A stretch of 64,000 bases of DNA, from the NCBI RefSeq assembly GCF_014805625.2, contig NW_023998455.1:5534666-5598665 (forward strand), given 5' to 3'. Positions within the stretch are counted from its first letter, which is position 1; each line of letters opens with the position of its first letter. This DNA is from Glossina fuscipes (Eukaryota; Arthropoda; Insecta; Diptera; Glossinidae). The notes below the pieces were generated by a model. It saw only the letters and a list, made by a program, of their open reading frames with translations, was not told the origin of the DNA and did no database searches. Position numbers and translations under genes: made by a program. Below are positions 1 to 13,029 of this stretch, in pieces.

Positions 1-648
1 ACAGGGTGCACGCCTCCTCCGGAGTAGTAGATAAAACTTTGCGTTGCTCGGAAAGAGTTAATTTTTAACAAAGATTTCTTATTAAAGCCAATTTTTTTTA
101 ATTTATTCGAAAATATTTACATTTACATATTAAGTCTTCCATGTCCGTAAATAAGATAGTCATTTAATATATTCGTTCACTAAGGAAGTTCTGTTTCTAT
201 ATATCGTTATAAATTTATTTTTTAGATCATAACCGATACCAGCAACGCCCAGTTACTTATAATTTTTGTTGGCGAAGGATTTCATTTTGCAGAGGCTAAG
301 ACATCCTCTTGCGTGCATCATTTGAAATGTTATGTGCACATAGTCCTACTGATCAATAATATTATTATTACTATTATAATTTATTTGGACCAAAAAAAAA
401 GAATTGCAGAATTAAAGTAAGATGAGTCCTAGCAGCTAAGACTATCGACTCTTTTATTTGAAAGGATAGACCAGATGGTTGGTATGATCGATTTAATAAA
501 ATTAAATATTTTATTAGCGCTATGCTCGAGCACGAAACTTCGAATTTTAATAAGATTTCAGTATTCATCACAATATGTTGTAGATTTCTTAAGGACCCAA
601 TACTGCAACATATTTGGAAAATCATCAACTGCCGTCAATTTTTATACC
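1..648. other. Gene-free AT-rich stretch
   Basis: I see no gene, splice-compatible exon or recognisable transposon here. Short open frames on both strands overlap each other and lack coding features. Confidence 0.5.
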
Positions 649-960
649 CTACACCGTTTACGATATAGAGTATGTTAAGTGTAGCACGTAGGGAAATCTA
701 AGTCCCAAACCCAAATCTACATTTTATTATGTCGATCGATTCAGAATTATATAGCCTTTTTTGTCCGTCCGTTTGTTTGTTCATGTTTGTGGTTCCGTGT
801 TTAACCTACAAATCCTATAAGTGTGCTCTTGACTGGAAGTTTGTAATATCCTACATCACTTGCTCTAAGAGGATATGTTAAGTTTTTTATACCGATTGTT
901 TTAGAATCTTTTTCTGAATCAAACTAAACGTGTCTGTCCATCCGTCTGTCTTGTTCTGTA
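649..960 (+). repeat. Dispersed repeat family B, two partial units
   Basis: The first unit opens with a TACCCTACACC head near 649 and reaches a GATCGATTCAGAA arm at 734-746, followed by a GTCCGTCCGT run; its second dyad arm is lost. A second unit near 885-955 has a TTATACCGAT-like start, TTCTGAATC and a CTGTCCATCCGTCTGTC run. The same order of blocks recurs at 6046, 9466 (minus), 10868, 21438, 26396 and 29030 (minus), which defines the family. Confidence 0.6.
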
Positions 961-3050
961 CCTATGGGTTGTAATTTCTGAAATATTTTGGCGAAATTTG
1001 GTATAATTAAGTGCCAAGAACAAGTCCTATTGAAAATGGGTGGGATTGAGCCATTTTTGAAACCATTTCCTGAACAATGTTTCATCTTTGAAAAATTGCT
1101 AAAATTTCTCGGCAAAACTCACTAAATAATAGAATGTCAGGGTTTTTAGAAATGTACAGCGGATAGACCGATCTTTTGAAACCCACTCAAACAATCGTTC
1201 TTATCGGTATTAAACCTTCAAAATGTAAAAAGTGTAGTGTTCAACATTTCGTGATGAATAGTGATACGTAATACCAATTTGGCGTAAAAATTCAAATTTT
1301 TTAATACCTTATGTCAAAGAATGGTTCGTTATAAGAGTTAATTTTAGTGTGCCATTTGTAGTCTGAAAGACCACGAAACTCGATTTGGCTCAATTATAGT
1401 TATTTGACGCAGTTTCTGCTTATTATTATTCGGCAATGGCGTCTACGACAGTTTAAATAGAGGGGCAAAGTGAATAACCAGTTGCTTACCCTTATTTATG
1501 AGATAGTAATTTCGTTGTAAAAATATTGTTTGGGATCATATGAAAGTCGTACGCCCAGTTGATCCATTGGCAATTACCTAACAATAGCAAGGACTTTTCG
1601 TTTTTCCCAGAATTCGAATATTTTTTCCCCACTGTTTGCCAGCATTTTTTCTCAGAATTTCGAAAAACTCCTCACAATCCGTTTTCACTTTCATCTTTTT
1701 TACTTCTAATCGCCTCGAACGCCTATTCGCAAAGTTAATCCATTCCATGAACGACTTTATTCGTAGATTTTCGACAAATCTGTTTTTGCGCGTAACGTAA
1801 ACTCATTTCATTTATCTATATTATGCGTACTTTATGTGACTTTACTCGCTCTATAGATTTGGATGAATTAGATTGACTTGCGGTACGCTTAACATTTTGT
1901 GGTTTCGCACTTTTGTTACTTTATCTGCACGTTTGCCATGGCAAGTATATGAATGAATCCGCATGAAAGCACCATAGCACATACACACACACACACACAC
2001 ACACGCCCGTACCGTTGCTTACACGCTTTATTTATACACAAAATTTTTCGTGTGTGTATTGTGAAGGAGGGTGGCTTCTCTTTAGCTCTATTTACCACCC
2101 GTTGGGTTTTTGTCTGACTTGTGCTTGTGTGCGATGCGTACTCAATACTCAGTTTCGTTGCATCCTCTATATTATACGCAACAGGGTGGAAACGTTCGAG
2201 TGTATGTATGCGGTCAGTTTTCTGTCATGCTTATCGTTGATGGTTGAATGAAAAAGAGGGCGTTTTATGTTCGGATCACTCAGGTTGTGCACAATAAAGC
2301 CAAAGCAGGTTGTAATGCAAGTGATTGTGTGTTCATGTCTGTGGCCTAGGAAAAAATTACTAAATTACGTCAACTTTTGTGGTTATATATGTATGCATGT
2401 TTATGTGGGTGTGTGCTTGTGGCTGGCTCTTTCTAAGTGACTTTTATACGCTGGATAAAAGGTATTAAAAGATTTGTATTTATGTTTGAGTGGGTGAAAG
2501 TTATTTGTTTTCAGGTTATTCATTTTTTTTTTCTTTTTGTTGTTGTTGTTGTTGTAAAAAATGCTAATTCATTATTTCGCTGTTGATAAGTTGATGAGGC
2601 TGACATCGTTGTTGCTGGTTAGATTTTAGACTAATTGAAACACATTTTATTAGCTTTTTAGCTTCATTTGTTTATTTACCTTTAAATATGTTAGGTATTT
2701 GTTGATGCTTTGATTTTTATTATTAATTAAAAATAAAAGGTGAGTCAGACAATATCTTCCTAATAACTCGAGACTCGACTGCCCGCTGGATACTTTCTGT
2801 ACACTTATACCCTTTCTCTAGTTTCGATTTCATCGGTAAAGTAGGAACGTAAATTGAAGGCGTATTATGCAATATTGTTAAGATTTATTATCTAAAGGCG
2901 ATGTCCCAATAAATTGCTTCGTTTCTTCCTTATTTACTACTTATAGCGTACATTACACGATACTAGGTTTGTACTAATCATTGCACAGTACAGCACTTGC
3001 AGTATAGGGTATATAAAGTTTTTGCCAACATAAGTAAACGCTCAGGAAAG
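961..3050. other. Gene-free stretch
   Basis: No supported gene. The first 250 bases may be the decayed interior of the preceding repeat. The 1900-2450 part is GT/CA-rich and includes an AC microsatellite. Confidence 0.5.
1983..2004. repeat. (AC)11 microsatellite
   Basis: Uninterrupted AC dinucleotides, read directly. Confidence 0.95.
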
Positions 3051-3067
3051 CTAATGACAGATCCATC

Positions 3068-3110
3068 TTTTATTATACCAATCCACTCAGAAACTGCTTC
3101 TAAACTTGCC
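3068..3110 (+). repeat. Family B fragment
   Basis: CTTTTATTATACCAATCCACTCAGAA followed by GCTTCTAAACTTG matches the central dyad block of family B with several changes. Only this core is recognisable. Confidence 0.4.
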
Positions 3111-6045
3111 TGAGGTTTACCCATTTATTTTTACGTTTAATCTCCAAATCACAAATTTTTGACAGATTTCTATGATATACTTTGATCCGAGGGCGAACGA
3201 TTCTAAGATTAGTTCGGATCGGTCCGCTCCATATGTAATACCTTAGTTTGAAAAATTATTTTATGGGAAAAAATTGCGAGAGGCTATCGTGGATGAGTGA
3301 TAATGTATTTAGAATGTCAAATCGGTACGAAAGGCTTGGTTCAACTATGGCAGTTGTGTGAAACCGATCTCATAAAATCGCTCCTACGAAAGCTGAATCT
3401 TTTCATGATATTATAAGAAGATCTGGTTTTCACCATTTCATGGTGAAACTTTACTGAATTCGGGCAACGCAGATCAATTTTTTTAACTTAGCCGCGTATA
3501 AGGATTCTCAGGAAATCTAGACCCTTTTATGCAGAAAAGTCCTAATTATTAGTTTGTTCATGATCGTAAATGGATATAAAAATTAATCGAATTTTCTTCT
3601 ATTTGGATATAAAATTTCACACGAATAGTAAGCTCTTCAGCAAAGGGCTTAATTTTTAATATTTCCTAATGAAAATTAATCCATCGGAGCAATTTATGAA
3701 AAAAATTGTGGTAAGCAATTTGGATCACAATAATCTACTTTTTCAGATAATCGAGGAAAGAAAGTTTAATTTCTGGTTTTTTATGACGGAAACGGCAAAC
3801 TAATGAAAGGCCAACAGCATGTCTTTACACGGAGACAATGTGCAATTTTTGATGCATCATTACCTAAACGGGTGACTAATTGTCGTAGGCGAGGCGGAGT
3901 GGGGTATCTAACGGTCGGCCTTATCCGGTTATTATGTTTTATTTAAACGTGCGTTGCCATGTCTATGCCTTTTTAAACTCACCTGTGGTGCCCTACGCTT
4001 GTCAAATTAATGAACAAAAACCTGATTTTTGTTGCTATAACGCGTCTCAAGCCTCTTCACGTAAAAGAGAAACAAACGGTAGATGGTTGCACAAATTTCC
4101 CTGTAATGAGCTTTGCTACCTATAATGAAACCAATTCAAAATCAGCTGATTACTCCTTTAAGTAAACCTACTACCCACCTATTTTTAGTCAGCTTATGAT
4201 TAATTGGAGCTAGCATCCTTCAGAACAAAGTGGGGACCGATATTTGCTCTTACTGCCCGTTATTTTCTAATATCAATCGAAGCCAACGAAAACGCTTCAT
4301 AACCGGAATTCTCCAAATCCTGCGATTTGTTGTGATAAGCCTTTTCTGAATGTGCTGTGCACGGAACATGGTACGTGGCAATTGCAGTCAAAATAAAAAG
4401 GATGCCCACGTTTCCCGCTTTAAAGCCATAATTTACTGCATAAACTTACTTGAAGTCAGTTATTCTTCCCATATATATGCTATACATACATTGCGGATCA
4501 TTAAATTATGTTAAAAATCGGTAATGATGCCACAGGTTAATTTTCCCTCGTAAAAATTTTCAAAAATTCCATCAACATAAAAATTTGATTCTTTCGTGTT
4601 GCAAGAGAAAAAAAAAAAAGGACGAAAAAATTAACATCACATAAAAATATCCTTGACATGTTTCTTATCATGTCAACCCTCTCAGCGGCAGCTGTTGGTT
4701 GAATGGGTATGTATAAACGCGCGTGTGTGTGTGTGTGTGTGCGTGTGTATGTGAGGTTACGAATGAATGACTGAATGAGATTAATATTGCAGCGAGGGTG
4801 TTGATGCATGAATTGTTACAACAATCGCACAATAGGACGATATCGAAATCATTGTTGCTCTGCTTGTCGTCAACATATACGAGACTGCCATGTGATGCTC
4901 GTCTATTTGCTCGAATGGGTTTGTGTGAATGTGAAAGCGAAACATGATTATTGTCGTAACGAATTGTAAATGATGAAAATGTCTTCATTTGCATGGCAAC
5001 ATAACGTGTAATTAAATTTGCGGTTGTGACAGCTTTTTTATATGCTCCGCTCTTCCACTCATCCGTTCTTTCCGTAACAATCTCATATTACATCTCAAGT
5101 GTAGTGTGGTAGTTGTTTTTAATTTTTGTTGCTATAGTACAGGGTTGACTGTCATGCAAACTGAAATGCGTGCCAGCGTTGAAGGGTTGTGTGCTCCGTT
5201 ATGTTGTTATTCTCGTTTTTTAATTGTTTCTCTAAAGGAGAGCATTTCGATATGTTCTGTTTGAAATACCCGGTAATGTTGACGATATTATTATTGTATT
5301 GCATAATTTATTGGCAACAACCCTTTTGTTTGGCAATGTAAATGACCACAACGATATGATACAAGTCACCGCAAACGCCACCACCACCACCATCACCACC
5401 ATCACCACCGACACCGTCTCATCTGTTTAGCACACTCAGCTCTTAGTTGTATTATAACATTTGTCATTTTGTGTTGCGAATAGAGTGCTTTATGCCTCTC
5501 AGTTAGCTCTCCATCATCGCATTACATTATTGGATTTTCTTCTCAAATCATTTTGAAGAGCTTCCAGCGTGAACGCAAAGGTAGGCCTCTTAACTTGACT
5601 TTTAAGTGCACATTATTTTCCATATTTAATGATTAGATACTTTGAAATGTCCGTAATCGTAAGTCGCTATTGCAATTCATTACATAAGTAGGAGGCTTTT
5701 AAAGTCATATAGCATAATAGAATCAAAAAAAAAATATTCTCAAGTTTTATGTAAAAATTTTTATGTTAATGGATTTTTGGCCACCATACACTAATTATCA
5801 AATGTCATCAATTATTTATGTGAATTTTTTTTGCAAAATGTCAACCGTAATACGAGTGTATTTCAAAAGATTCTTTAAATCGAAGTATGAGTAGTGTAAG
5901 TATATCATAATGAATTTTTAATTATAACACTGTTCGATGAATGACTACTGGCCGTCCTTTTTTTTTTGTTTTATAAAAATTATTCCATTAAAGTTTCATT
6001 TTAATTATTGTTGCAAAAAATTTTATGTCATTTCATGTTTGGTTT
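3111..6045. other. Gene-free stretch
   Basis: No gene supported. It contains a GT microsatellite at 4723-4748 and a short CCACCA/TCACCA tract near 5380-5410. Open frames over these tracts are low-complexity artefacts. Confidence 0.5.
4723..4748. repeat. (GT)n microsatellite
   Basis: A run of GT dinucleotides with one GC interruption near the end, read directly. Confidence 0.9.
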
Positions 6046-6189
6046 TTATGCCCTGCACTACCCGTCGTACAGAGTGCATTAAGTTAGTGCGAACGTACGT
6101 AACAGCCACAAGGGCTTAAAGCAAATCTAACTTTTATTATACCGATCGATTCAGAATCATTTTCTAAGTCGATCTAAGTTTGTCTGCCC
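6046..6189 (+). repeat. Family B copy cut by an assembly gap
   Basis: It begins with a TATGCCCTGCACTAC head and contains CTTTTATTATACC. The dyad is GATCGATTCAGAA (6144-6156) and TTCTAAGTCGATC (6162-6174), with two mismatches between arms. It then reads TAAGTTTGTCTGCCC and runs straight into the N gap, so its 3' part is missing. Confidence 0.7.
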
Positions 6190-6199
6190 NNNNNNNNNN
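6190..6199. other. Assembly gap of 10 N
   Basis: Ten undetermined bases interrupt a dispersed repeat. The true size of the missing sequence is unknown. Confidence 0.99.
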
Positions 6200-9100
6200 T
6201 TTATTTTTATTTTTGTTTATACATTCTAGATGGCTGTGAATAATGCTCTCACAAGGTTTTAATAGAATCATTGAAAAGACGTTTTACGCCTTCAAAGCCT
6301 GTTACGCTTACGATCATTTAATACTCATCAATATTCGTCATCATATGTTTTTGTATAATTTTTTAAAATTAAAATTGTTTTTTCCCAATTTGGAACTTAA
6401 GTAAAAAGCTGTTAATAGGTATTACAAAATTCGGCCTACGGCTAGCGTAATCATTGTTCCAGTGTTTTTTTTTTTCTTTTCTCCTTTTGCGATTTGCCAG
6501 AGATTAACTGCGGATGAGGATTTTTAAATGAAAATGAATTTTTTCGATTTGTTATTATTATCAAAAATTAACATCTATGGCTTGTGCGGATTTCATTTCA
6601 TTTCTGGTGTCATTTAGAAGTCAAGAATTTTTATATAACGGAAACAGAAGTTAATACAGTCGATTGGCATGCAACGAATTTGCAATCCTTTTCAAGGTTT
6701 TATAAAAGCAAGTTAATAATCGTCTAGATCGTGAGCTACTACTGTTATTTAATCTATACGTAATCTACGTATTCATTAGCTAGTAAATTGCACTCATTTG
6801 ATAAAGAACTTGCCGCTAATAACTTGGCGAGGGAGCAGTTCTTCTTGAAAATCTAAACTAAATTGAAGCAGAGGTGGATATGACTCCAGATATCTCTTAT
6901 GTTGACTTCAAATGCCTTGAGTTTCTTTGAAATATATTAACGCAACTATTTCACGGTACTTATCCGATGGGTGTAATTTTACGAAGGTCCCTACAAAATA
7001 AGTCACCTATTAAACTCGCAATATAGTCTTTGTTTATTATGCTCACTGTCAAAATTAATCTATGGATTTTTTCAATAGTTATTCTAATTCTGTAATCGTT
7101 GGTATTCCGGGACGGCTTGAATCCCTCATTAATCGCGAAAATACTTCACAGTGAAATTGGTTCACTTACTTATTCGCATATAATTTTGATTTTAAAAATG
7201 ATATTCACTTAGGTTGGCATATATGAGTACGCGGCGTATATAAGATATTGTCAAGATTATCCCAAGCGTGTCTTAAGGTCGGTGATGGTCAGAACGAAAT
7301 GGCGGGGAGATGTTATATGCGTTTGCCGGCCGAGCGCCCAGCTATAGCTTCGGCGTGAAGTCAACTGCAATGCAGGCGTGGTCTGTCGCACTGAGGATGG
7401 CACCAGGGTATGCTAACTTGATAATCACGCTTCTCTTGTTCGTCAATGGATATTGAGTTCTATGTTCAAATTGCCGGGAAATTTGTTACATGCGTTGTTA
7501 GTCACTTGGTGTATTTTAAATTCGAATTTAAAATTTTTAAGATTAATGTAAAAAATGTAATTTCCTAACGTTTTGTGGAAATTTATTTTTTTTAATGTAT
7601 TTTCCAGTCAAAGCATTCGTTACACGAAATATTTGTGCGGAAAGATAAAAATAGACAAAAATTGGCAAATCGCATACAAATGTCGATAACTTTTTATTCA
7701 CACACATTTGTATGTTTTTTTTTCTTTTTTTGCAAAAACGGAAGTGTAAGAGCGTTCATACGGAACACATTTAATTAAAAAAGTCACTTGACAATGAATA
7801 CACAGATGAAATTTGAAATGGGTGTGTGCGAGCATATATATCAACGTGAAAATTGTTTGAAAATCGATACGGAAAGGGTGAAATGATGTGTACCTGTGTT
7901 CACACTTACGTACAGATGCACAGAGACTATGAAGAGAGCGTTTTTACAAAGGAATAAAAAAAAAAGTTACAAATAAAAAAACAAGAAAAAAAAAAAACTT
8001 CTACAAATTAACTAAAATATTTTTTATACTTACACTAAATCTATAAATGTTTTCCATTACAATTAATAACAAAAATGTTTTTTTTTTTTTTTTCTTTAGA
8101 ATTCTAGACAAGCAATGTTTCACGTGACGCTGGAACCATTTTTTCCTTTCAAAGCATTTTGAAAAGAACAGAGTAGAAATGAAAAGGAAAAATTTTTTCC
8201 ATTAAATCGAAAAGTCGATTGAGCATGAAGCGCACGGAAAAACATGGAATGAAAGCAACAATGTAGTACATAAACACGAAGCCTCGTACGGTAGATTTAA
8301 ATTGAAATACACTGGAGACCATTTCATTTGAAATCTTTTTTTTTTTTTTTTTTTTTTTTAAAATTTTTTTTTTTTTTGGCAAAACCTTTCAATGAAAAGC
8401 TTTTCCACATTGAGACTCTTATTGTGTCATTCATTGGCTGCTGGCTGAGGCTTTACCGTTATACCTAACACGGCCATCGTTAAGTAGATATTTTTGTTCA
8501 GCTTTTTTGTTTTCAATTTTTTGTTTTTCTCAATGTTTTCGGTTTTTATATTTTTACATTTGCATGTGTGTGACTAAACGAAATTCAATCCATTGTGTCT
8601 GCTATGAAAATGGACTTTCTGACAAACAACTTGCAAAGCCGCGTCGCTTGTAATGATGATGCATTCTAATGCAGTGAAAGTGTTTGATATGGAATGGTTT
8701 CGACATGATGATAGTCATAATTTGTCTTGAAGCATCCATTTCACGCTTAGACATGATATTTTGTCAATAAAAATTAAAAGTCAATAAAAATTTGCAGTTT
8801 TTACATCATTGCCGCAAAAGGACAAATTTCCGAACAAATTTTTGTTGAATAAAATTTTTCGAAAACTTGCTAAAAAAATTATGCTAAACTCGCAATTAAG
8901 TGTTTCATATGTGGTTGGCAGGATCATCGTAGATAAACATGTAAAGGATTTTCTGATGAATAAATTATGAGCTCCTCTTGAATGGAGTATTGAGGAGAGC
9001 TAATGTTCTTTACAGAAGGTATAACGGGGAAATGAAAAGGGGGCTTTAGGATTGGGGATTCAGGCTTACGGTGTTGGCGAAAGGCATATCATTTGCAGCA

Positions 9101-9465
9101 GATTCTCAAGAAATAAAGGCCACTTACTGAATCAAGAACTCTTCTCATTGTGTATTGAAATGTTTTTCATCTCAGGCAAATAAAGCATTGCGAACCCTTA
9201 GTGCGTTACGTAGGACATTTTACTGTTGACCTAGTGCGGCTATCGCAAATTTTCCTTGTTCTTGGAGGCTAACGACTGATCTAACTATAGCTCGCTTTTG
9301 GGGCGGCTTAACACTACGAAAGACATGCAATATTCGAACTTCACTAAAAGCACACCTTGTAGCTTTAAAAAATAAGTAATAATGCCACGACGGGCTACGG
9401 GCTTCATAAAACAAACAATAGGGGAAGTGATCGAAAAGGTGGTACGATCCGAAATATGTTCGTTC
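6200..9465. other. Gene-free stretch
   Basis: AT-rich with many homopolymer runs. A patch at about 7250-7400 has visibly higher GC than its surroundings but no sustained frame or recognisable motif. No gene is supported. Confidence 0.5.
8336..8377. repeat. Poly-T tract with a central A interruption
   Basis: About 42 bases of T interrupted by AAAA. It produces a false lysine-rich frame on the minus strand. Confidence 0.95.
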
Positions 9466-9700
9466 TTAGGCCAAACACAAGACGGATAGACGGATAGATA
9501 AGTTTAGAAACATTTTCTGCATCGATCGGTATAATAAAATGTGAATCTATCTCAAGTCCTGCCGTGCGTTTCATACATTCGCACGAACTTAATATCCAAC
9601 AATTGATACGGGCTGTGAAACGATCGTCATAAAAGAAGGTGAGTCTATCGCAGGTCAGGATGAGGGCGTTGCGTGCATCCGTACACACAAATTTAATATA
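9466..9700 (-). repeat. Two tandem family B heads
   Basis: Read on the minus strand, one unit (about 9590-9466) has ACTTGAGATAGATTCAC, TTTTATTATACCGATCGAT, TTCTAAACTT and a TATCCGTC run. A second, more diverged unit (about 9700-9600) repeats CTGCGATAGACTCACC and TTTTATGACGATCGTTTCA. The dyad is present but eroded: TTCTGCATCGATC at 9515-9527 against GATAAGTTTAGAA at 9497-9509. Confidence 0.6.
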
Positions 9701-10159
9701 TAGGTACGAATAGGTACCAAGCAAGATGGGATCTATATTTATTAGAAGACATGTTTTTTTTTTTTTTTTTAATACAAAACAGAATTAAAGCAAATACACA
9801 TCCAATAGGAACTGCATTGCGTGAGTCCACACCCAGTACCCACGAAGCACTTATCTATATTTCTTGCAGACGTAAGTTCTTCTCATTATAGTTCAGTTGA
9901 GTTGAAAGTAAACCTTTTGGCGATTCACGTGGAGGAAAGGATTCGTAATAGCCATACTTCTTGGATAAGTCTACCCAAGTGCAATTCGATTCTATTCATA
10001 TTGGTAAATGTAAAAAGATTTTTTCCGGTATAATGCCGCAGATAAATTCTTTTTAATGTAACCGAAATTGCTTTCTATAAATTTGGAAAAAAGCGAGTGG
10101 TGTACAATCAACTGAGTGGCTCTTGGGTTTGATAAACCCAAAAGCGCTCGACTCACACA
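9701..10159. other. Gene-free stretch with a short hairpin
   Basis: No gene is supported. The notable element is an imperfect inverted repeat at 10114-10154: CTTGGGTTT pairs across a three-base loop with AAACCCAAAAG, and outer arms GAGTGGC and GCGCTCGACTC extend the stem with mismatches. Confidence 0.5.
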
Positions 10160-10260
10160 ACTTGCCGCATCGTTCATTCAGACGTATGTAGTCAGGTTAA
10201 GACTGTCCCGTCTTTTATGATAAACAAATATTCAGAATCACCTTCTAAAGCGTGTTATCT
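10160..10260 (+). repeat. Family B fragment
   Basis: The block order matches family B: GACGTATGTAGTCAGG, then GTCTTTTATGATAAAC, then ATTCAGAATCACCTTCTAAA. Divergence is high. Confidence 0.45.
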
Positions 10261-10867
10261 GTTTATGTTATCTTTGTTCCAGTCACAGGACACAATTTGT
10301 AGGACGACCAAAATGGCTGACTAACAGCGGCAATTGAGCTGAATTTGGATGATATTAGGTGAATATAAGGAATCTTATATAAAAAGATATGTCTGTAGCT
10401 GAAAAAGACGTACACCCTTTGGTGTATTACTTATTGCTACGTACTGTAATATAAAAGGCCTCCCCTCAGGCCAATAATCATATGTTACCACGCAGCATTG
10501 CACGGCATTTAATAATAATATGGTTTTACGGTTCAAATTTGACAAATGCGGTCAGTCATAGCCCCACACATTCTTTAACATAAAATCGTAAAAACGATGT
10601 CATATTTGAAAAAGAAGATGCGGAGAACTCAAACTTGACAAATGTGACTACAATTCAATTTTTTCCAATTAATATCTTTGAGTGGATGGCATCGGTCCCC
10701 GGACTCAAAGTGATAATCCGCGCGTAATCAGTAAAATACCGAAAAAATTTCAACATTTTTGGAATTTTCAAGGATGCTTCAGTTTTTTTAGAAGTTCCGC
10801 GCATCTTAACCATTGTGGATGTATGGTAAGAAGCAATCCAGGGATAAATTTCTAAATTGATATCATT

Positions 10868-11020
10868 TTTCAGCGCCCTACACCACTTGTGCTACAACGA
10901 TAGGCAAAATTCAGATAGACTCTGCTTTTATTATGACAATCGATTCAGAACCGCTTTTAGAATCAATTCCTGAATCGAAATGGCTCGTTTGTACGTCTGT
11001 CTGGCTTGTTTTATGCAAAT
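10868..11020 (+). repeat. Family B copy
   Basis: It has the GCCCTACACCACTTGTG head at about 10874, CTTTTATTATGAC, and dyad arms ATCGATTCAGAA (10939-10950) and TTCCTGAATCG (10967-10977). A GTACGTCTGTCTGGCTTG run and TTTTTCAGATATTTTGATG follow. The short open frame over it is not a gene. Confidence 0.65.
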
Positions 11021-13029
11021 TTTTCAGATATTTTGATGAAATTTGGTACCGAAGACAAACGCCATTGACAATGCTTCGTGTCGGAACACTTCTTCGATTA
11101 CTTCCCGTATACTCTGAAAAGTCGATATAGTAAGTATTGTGGTAAAGGGTTTTTAATGGTGGATCGCGTGCGACAATATTGTCTGTACTTGGTTAACTAT
11201 ATCAAAAGAACCAGAAATTGACTCAGCTGCGCCGCTTTATAAAGCAAAATATCGAGTCTATAAAAACAAAAAAGTTTGCAAACGGTGCGACAAACGAACA
11301 TATGAAGAATTTTATTCGTGTAACTAATAACATTTTGCATATCGAGAAAGTTCTTGTGCAAGAGAACACATTTACATAGAGCAATGTGGTTGTGAATGTC
11401 ATTCTTGTGCGTATTTCTGAAAAATCTTTTCGTTTTCTAGCGACATTTTTGTAAAGCAACTGTCAACTTTTCTAATACGTTAAGTGGCTCTTGTCAATTG
11501 ACGTTCTTTGCCATTGTCTTACTTGAGTGAAGAATCCATTCTTTTACTAGAAAAAGAAAAAGAAAAAAAAAAAAAAAACAACATTTTGAACTTATATATA
11601 AAACGAGCAGGGAGTACATGTGTCATATATTTATTGTTACTCGTGCAACAAAAACATTGTGTTCATATTTCTTTTTCCACGATAGATAGCTGTTGAAACA
11701 ATTGATGCTTTCGTTCTCCTTTTCTTTCCATTTCGCTTTCTTAAATATTCTTCTTCTTCTTCTTCTTTTTTTTTTTTTTTTTGCGAAAACATTTATTAAC
11801 AATTAATATAATGGAAAGTTAAGTGATGAAAGCCAACCATAACCAGTGCTAGAAAAAGAAAGTCCAATGACATGTGCTCAGTAACGACATATGCTCTCGA
11901 ATGTAGTAGTAGTACTTGCCAATTAACTGACAAGTCACATCTCGCACAATTTATACGCATGTCAATGCATGTATGCGATGTTTTAATTAAGGGTGTCGTA
12001 ACACATATAAAATATATGTACTTGCAGTCGATACACTCGGGGAGTGAAAGCTTATTAAGCAACATGTTGTTATGTACTTTATATGTACGCACATATATTC
12101 GTATGCATATCTTTAATATCTATCTCTAAATTAATTTACATTACTTGAGACATATTTACGAGAGTCTTTTTTTTTTTTTTTTGTTTCTCAAAAGAATAAT
12201 TTCTAAATAAAATCAAATTCAGTTTCGGTTGGTTGATCTGCATGCGAAATTCATCGTTAAGTGTAAATGAACTCTAGCTTCTGGTTACCTTCAATGAGCA
12301 GAGTACAGCGTATACAGTTCGACAAAAGACGAAACCTAAAGTAATTTCATAGTTTCCTTACCCTGCGAAATAGTTTTAAACGATGACCAAACATGATAAT
12401 CGTAAATTATTAATAAACATTCAAGGAGGATCTAAAACCGCAGGAATCTCATAATTTTTGCTATAGTAATATAGCATATGACATTCCTTTAACTTGCCAT
12501 ACATGTAAAACAGCAGTTGGGCAACATTTGACTGAAATACTTGATTACCTCCTAATTCCCCGTGGAAGACTCGTACATGTAAGTATGATTAAGTAACATG
12601 ACGAATGATGTCTTTAAAACCATCTCTTTACAAATATAGGAGACAATAGCGCCTTAACCTTATGCTCTTATAGCGTTTATCTACAAAATATAGAAGGTGA
12701 TGGCGTCCTCTGTCACCTTCGAACAATTTCGTCCCATTTACCTTAAGAATGCTTTCATCTTGCAAGTGTGCCTACTCGATAGTTGCACTTCTTAGGTAGT
12801 TGGCTGCGCGATAGCCCATAAATTGTAAACTCTACTGTGTCGTAACGATATTGTGACAATGCCTGCATGTATGTATAACATAATACTGACGGGCTGATGA
12901 GTAAAGAAGTCCGTAAGATTTTGCTTACAAACATGTTTTCTAGTTCGTACAATTACGCGCAAGCTTCCAAATATCGTACATAGGCCCAACATGTTCTTTA
13001 TTAAAAGCTATCCGTTCTGTTTCTTGATC
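11021..13029. other. Gene-free stretch
   Basis: No gene is supported. It holds a CTT-rich and poly-T tract near 11745-11782 and several A- and T-runs. Confidence 0.5.

Noticed and set aside
5550..5575. TCATTTTGAAGAGC resembling the bantam microRNA core
   Set aside because: The resemblance is partial, and no fold-back precursor was found around it.
7250..7400. GC-richer patch as a possible exon
   Set aside because: Stops interrupt every frame within 50 codons and no splice-bounded frame with protein-like sequence emerged.
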